A DNA stretch of 64,000 nt, taken from Cloeon dipterum (taxonomy: Eukaryota; Arthropoda; Insecta; Ephemeroptera; Baetidae). A program made the translations under genes and the position numbers. The notes beneath the pieces were generated by a model. The model saw nothing but the letters and a program-made list of their open reading frames with translations. It ran no database searches and had not been told where the DNA came from. Positions 58,721 through 64,000 of the stretch are shown here, one piece after another. The DNA lies in the NCBI RefSeq assembly GCF_949628265.1, contig NC_088787.1, positions 7,182,501 to 7,246,500 on the forward strand. The letters run 5' to 3'. The first letter of the stretch is position 1. Each line of letters opens with the position of its first letter.

Positions 58721-61470
58721 AATTAGTTGATTATTATCTACGACGAAACAGCGAGCTTTGAAGTACAAAAACATGAGATGTATTATTTTTCTCTTCAAAT
58801 TTGTCATTAATATTCCCATTTTGTGTAAAAAGATGTCGTACCAAAAAATATCAACTCAAATTATTTATTTTAATTAATAAGATGGAAATTATTTATATAA
58901 ATTGTAAAGGATAGTAGGAAATTGATTGATCTCCTGCGAGTCCTTTATTTCCGCAAAAATTAAAAGGTTGTAATAATTTAATCTTGTAACAAGAATTAAT
59001 AAAGGTGAATTCACGCGAGGAAATTAGCAAACTGGAAGACTTTGCAGCAACTCTCTGCTATCTCTCTGCAAGACCGAGAGGAATTTACTTATTCTAAGCG
59101 CATTACGGAGCCGCTGAAAAGGAAAAGTAGAAAATTATGCATCCCGCGAAGCACGCGTGCCCGGCGCAAAGCCCAACTTCTGAAATGTAAGCCGGGCGCG
59201 TGTCTTGCTCGACACAGATTTCTCAGCCGACAGAGTTTGCTCGCTTAAGACGGATTATTCGAGTGCACAGCAAGTATAGTCTCGGTGCACCGGGGGTGCG
59301 GGGGTTGGTGGGGGCGAGTCGTTGTGCAAGAAGGAGCAGTGTGCGGTCGGCGGCGCCTGCTGCATCCGATGGCACTCCTCGCCCGCCCGCCATAAATTAC
59401 CGCTTCTTTCTGCCCGCTGAGTGAATTTTCTTGTTGCTCTCGCGTTGGCTGGGCTGGCACCGTGCTCTCGCCACTAATGTCATAATAAACCGCTCGCTTT
59501 TTGCTTGTTTCCCTTCTGCAGCCGCCACCGCCGCCGCCGCCCGACGCCGTCCGACGCCGCTGACTAACTCGAGCAGAGGCTCGATTAACGCCGGCCACGC
59601 CTCCGAATTACCCACTTCCCCGCGAGCTGGCAGGCTTTTGTGCAAAAAGAGAAAGTCTGTCGCTCGCCGAGCTAGCCCGAAATTACTTTCTGTTAACCTT
59701 GATGGAGTAGAATATTATTTTCTCTTTGGGTTAAATGCGTTCTCTCGGGTACGACAGTAAATTCTGGGTTTAAAATTTATGGTGCTTTTTATATATAATA
59801 AAGATTAATATTTTTGGACGGCGAAAGACTGTTTTTATTCAATATCCTAGTGGATTTCTTGCCAAAAAGGAAAATTCTTTTATAAAAAATATTTTTTAGC
59901 TTCAAATTCAAACCTAAAACCATTCAGATGGTTCAACAATAATAAATAAAATATTTCCCATGATCTGATTCTTCTGTTAATTTTCTAGAGCTTTTTGGAG
60001 CCCAGCAACTGATTAAAATTATTACTCTGAAATAATTGTTTTCGATAAAAAAATTAAAACGTGGTGGGAAAATGAAATGAAGAAAATTAAATTATTTTAT
60101 AGATGATAAAATACTTATTTTGCTTTGCAAATTCGGTTAAAAAATTATTCGCTGGAAAATTTTAAATACCTTAATTGCACGCAAATACTGCAAATTAAAT
60201 CTTTCTACGACATGCTTTCAAGTTATTTAGCTTTTTATAATTTTATTTGATGGTGTAAAGCATGGTTTCATGGAACTTTACACTTATATGATGGTTTTCC
60301 CGATGTGGTTTTTTTTTATTTTAAGATATAGCTTGAAAATTCGGGGAAAATGTAGCTTATGAAGCTCAAAAGCAACTAACTTTTGCTTGGTTAATTATGC
60401 TGAATGACAAAGTGACATCCACCTGTGCCACTGAATAATTGAGAGGCCGAACTATTCAAAAACAGCGGACGTGGGCAAACAGGTAATTTTGTTTGTTTAT
60501 CCAGTCGCACGCGATCAACGGCTCTATTAATCTCGGGCTGTCGTGCCCGCAGCTGCTAAATTGGTTTAATTTGGAGCGCGGGCGGCGCTCTCACACACCG
60601 ACGAGTTAGGCTGCGAGAGGGAAAGTCGCACAATTGCCTTTTTAATTAAAGCGCTGACGTGCGGAGTCGAAAAGCCGCCTTTTGGCGCGTGATTCGGCGA
60701 ATTCCTCGTTCCAACAAACAAATCCCCGCGAGTTTACCTTGGAATGCAAAGCGTGCGCGCGCGCTGTTTGCTGCTCTCGACGTGCGTGCGTGCTCCTCTT
60801 TTTTCCTCTGCACTACTTGTTTGCTCGCCCGGACGGACAAACAAGCTCGAAAGACATTACACGTCCTCACGGCCAACTGCTTTTTATGTCAAATTTTCTC
60901 TCTTTTTTAGCTCTGCACTCTGCGTTGGCAGAGAAATTAGATCGTGCAGCTTTAGCCAAGAAAAAAGTGTTAAAATTTTATAATTAAATTTTTTATCAAA
61001 TATGCTAAAATAAAAAATATTTTTAGGTTTTCATTTATTACATATTAATAAATAATACAATTTTTTTTGTTTTAAATTTATTTCATCATAATTAGGTAAC
61101 TGCTAATAATTAAAGTTTTGAATGTTTCAAATTTATTTGAAAGTAATTTTATGTTAATAAAAATAATAAATAAAATAGAGCATGTAACCAGGAAATTAAA
61201 ATTAATTTTCTTAAAATTTAGTTATGGAATATACAATTAATTTTCTTGATATAATATTTAAATATACGCATTCTTCTTTGCCCACACCTTAGCTGCGAGT
61301 AAGAGTGACGATCTTTACTTGTTAGGCGCACAATGGCCGCTTACTTTATATCTGGCAGCTGCATTTGAATGAGTACGTGGCCTGTTTTCCGAGTGGCTGC
61401 AAAATGCTCTAGACACTCATCCAAACATTTTTCTTTGTAACACATTTTACGGAGCTCGCAGGAGAGGAGG
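58721..61470. other. Gene-poor DNA with GC islands
   Basis: GC-rich islands lie at about 59000-59700 and 60440-60960, with frames open on both strands. These may be promoter or UTR sequences. The rest is AT-rich (58740-58990, 59760-60420, 60980-61260). Confidence 0.35.
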
Positions 61471-61495
61471 GCTGCTGCTGCTGCTGCTGCTGCTG
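61471..61495. repeat. (GCT)n trinucleotide repeat, 8 units
   Basis: Short GCT/CTG tract in a moderately GC-rich patch. In one - strand frame it would encode poly-Ala, but no gene is supported there. Confidence 0.9.
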
Positions 61496-61499
61496 TAGG

Positions 61500-62175
61500 C
61501 CCTCTAATTTTGATGTCACAAAGAAACTTTTGATCATTTTGCAGCAAAATGCAGGAAAAGCACTAGATCAAAGTAATAGGACTAATTTTACGAGAAAATT
61601 CGAAGCGTACGTGGACAGGCAAAAATCCAGGGAATAAAATGGTGGATGCAAAATTAGATTATTTTCCTAAAAATTATTTACGGGAAAGAAAACAGTTGAT
61701 TTTTGCTGGAGATAACCGAGAGTTCTGGGTTCTCTAACGAAATGAGTTTGGAGAAATCCAATCTATAGAATAGAATCTTTTAACTTACTAGATTTCCTGC
61801 GTGCTCGTTTCCAGGAATAATGGTAAAACGAAATTTACCCTAAGAAAAATTATAAAATCATTTCAAATCTGTATATCTTTGAAACTTTATCCCCATTTAC
61901 TAGATAAATTGTTAAAAGGACTGGCACATGATTCGTTAATGACTGACCACTGGTAAGAAAGAATAAACTCGCGGAAAATTTCAAAACGGGGGCGTTTTAC
62001 AGACGTTAATAAAGGAGTTTAGCAGGTGCTTAAACTTGCGGGAAAATTAAAAAAATTAATCGTTTTTAATTAAATTTTCGTGTAAATTTTGAAAAAATTC
62101 CTTAGAAATCGCTGCCACATTGGGAAATAAGAAGAATTCGTATTAATAATCGATGCGTAAAAGTAGTTTAAATTT
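61500..62175. other. AT-rich non-coding DNA
   Basis: AT-rich sequence with no gene, RNA gene or repeat that I can support. Confidence 0.4.
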
Positions 62176-62510
62176 GTTTAAAGTGGATTGTTGGATGGTG
62201 ACTGTTGAAAATAACGAAAATTATTAGAATTGTTGCCAACAATATGATGTTAGATACACAAAGCGTAATAATCAAAAGGGGAACTTGCCACAATCTAAAT
62301 TCTAACAACTATACAAATTTTTCTTTAAAATTTGCAATCCAAATTTTGATAAAAATCAAGTAGGGAAGAAGTCTTCACCATTTTACAAGCATTCTAATTT
62401 TGCAGCGACTTTTTCCAAATATTTTCAGTGCTTCCTACATAGTTAAATTGTGGCTTTAACAGAAATATTAAGCATTAGTTTATCCATTTTGGCAACAAGG
62501 AGTTTTTTCA
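62176..62510 (-). mobile_element. Strongly diverged TTAA-type MITE
   Basis: Reverse orientation. Decayed but ordered matches include AAAGTGGATTGTTGG at the left, GTCTTCACCATTTTACAAGC in the middle, and TGGCTTTAACAGAA followed by TTGGCAACAAGG at the right. It is older than its neighbour at 62598. Confidence 0.5.
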
Positions 62511-62597
62511 CCAGTGTTTTTTCCCTATTCAAAATACTCATATCGTTATTGGGGCTTCAAGATGTCAATTTATTTAAAAATATTTATCTTGAGATTG

Positions 62598-63042
62598 TTT
62601 ATAGAGGAATGATACTGAAAAATCCTGGAAAATGCTTGTTGCCAATACATAAACTCGTCCCTTAGGATTCAGTTAAAGCCTAAATTGACCTAGGAAGATC
62701 TGTAATTTTTCGAAAAAATTGGCTGGAAAGTTAGCGTGCTTTTCAAATGGTAATGGCTGTCTCCTTACTTGAAATACGATTTAATTTCAAAACCAAGAGT
62801 TTCCCCGATAAGTGGCATACACCGTTGGACAGATCTCGACGAGAGGAATCTGAATATGCCAAGAAAATATGTTCAATCACTGTAAATTTTGGAGAAAATT
62901 GGCAAAATTTGAATTTTTATTGTAGGAAGGTCCGTTTTTTATTATTGCGAATTGTTGAACAAATTTTTTATCGATCAATTGTTTATGGCATCCAACAATT
63001 CAAATCATTTTCAATTGTTGCCCAGTATCATTCCACTTTAAA
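62598..63042 (+). mobile_element. TTAA-ended MITE, near-complete copy
   Basis: About 445 bp. The right end is intact (ATTCCACTTTAA), but the left border reads TTTATAGAGGAATGATACTG, without a perfect TTAA. Confidence 0.8.
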
Positions 63043-64000
63043 AAAAATCAATCATAAATCCTCAAAAAGGTATCTTGTAGGGATGAAATCTTATAGAAAA
63101 TGATTTAAACTAATTTGTCCCACGCATTGAAGCCGTCTGATTAACTTTGCTCTTCTCGTTCTCAATCTCTCTTGACGTCGTATATATATTATATAATTTA
63201 TTCCCTTCCACGGCTTCAATTACCGTGCAGGCTATTCAAATGATTTTGCATTCAATAAGTAGCAATCTCATCGGCAAGTGTGCGCGTCTCGTGCGCGCCT
63301 GATTGGACGGCGCGGCGAGTAGTGTGACTGAGCTGCTCATTCCACTTACTTAATCTGGCCTTTCTCGGCAGAAGAGCAGGTCGCAACTACGTAACTAAGC
63401 GCTTTAGACTCCGGTGCAGCCCGTCGTCAACACGAGAGCTAATATATAGGAGCCGACATAAATTAATTAGCCGGCGGCAAGTTTCAAGCTAGCAAACTTT
63501 CCGAAATACATATAATCCGGTGCAGGCAACGAGACTTTTTGCACCGGCTGCAAAAGTTAATCAAGAAAACTAACTTGCAGCTCAGCATTCCTCGAATTTT
63601 ATTTTATTTTTTCCTCCACTTCAAATGATAGATTTCGTGCACGCCAAACTTTTCCGCTTCCATTCATTCCAAGCTGCTTTTTCTTTCGTCCCCGGCGTCT
63701 TGCGAGAGCAGAAAATTAATAAAATTGCCGGTGCCGCATATAAAAGGAAGAGGGGAGCGGGGCTCACCTCTTCTTTCAATACGCCCCGGCTTCTTTCCAA
63801 CTCTTGCGAGGACAAAAAGAAACGCCCTCCAGACTTGTGCAATAAACGTCACTCGCGTCTCGGGAGGAAAGATGATTCCAAAGGACCCAAATTTCCACCA
63901 AAGCTGCCCAGAGGATCATCTGATACGCTTCAAATTGATCTTATTTTTCTTGTCCGGTGCGTGCAAGTTGGATGTTGTCGTAGAAAATGCAATATTTTTT
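63043..64000. other. Non-coding DNA to window end
   Basis: A balanced-composition island (63220-63860) contains homeodomain-like TTAATTAG and CpG-rich sequence. A frame opening with the ATG at about 63876 stays open to the end of the window, but it has no recognisable motif or codon bias. It is not called as a gene. Confidence 0.3.

Noticed and set aside
63876-64000. Frame open to the end of the window with a hydrophobic stretch, possibly a signal peptide
   Set aside because: Too short to judge, with no codon bias. The hydrophobic part comes from T-rich sequence.

Overview
The window is animal nuclear DNA, very probably from an arthropod and most likely an insect. The genes are split by short AT-rich introns with GT..AG borders. 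The sequence is AT-rich with GC-rich islands. The recognisable families are a sarcolamban micropeptide, arthropod-type GT92 glycosyltransferases, Star-like FkbM methyltransferases and DUF229 proteins. I cannot name the species. No rRNA, tRNA, CRISPR array, LTR element or prokaryotic operon was seen.

Layout. (1) 1-5 kb: a 29-codon sarcolamban-like ORF in a GC-rich exon (1048-1137). A likely 3' terminal exon with overlapping AATAAA signals follows at 4404-4870. A triple nuclear-receptor half-site lies about 850 bp upstream. (2) 5-10 kb: two hAT-type MITEs, one with a perfect 8-bp target duplication, and a duplicated non-coding module at about 8.8 and 9.7 kb. (3) 10.4-15.7 kb: two tandem five-exon GT92 genes on the + strand. 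(4) 17.1-22.0 kb, - strand: two five-exon Star-like methyltransferase genes and a third gene. The third has a similar membrane-anchor first exon, but a long acidic K/E-rich tail where the enzyme domain would be. (5) 30.0-42.4 kb, - strand: three tandem DUF229 (alkaline-phosphatase-superfamily) genes. (6) 42-64 kb: gene-poor, with GC-rich islands, microsatellites, MITEs, a fold-back repeat and one orphan first coding exon (53344-53437) that probably opens a long-intron gene.

An approximately 440-bp MITE family with TTAA-like ends has seven near-complete copies plus several decayed ones. Nested and paralogous filled/empty sites give relative ages.

The three duplicated families (GT92, FkbM methyltransferase, DUF229 hydrolase) are all predicted single-pass type II membrane proteins of the secretory pathway. 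Several of their promoters share a TTTGATAAA-like box. A glycan-modifying gene neighbourhood is a reasonable hypothesis, but nothing in the sequence proves that the genes act together.
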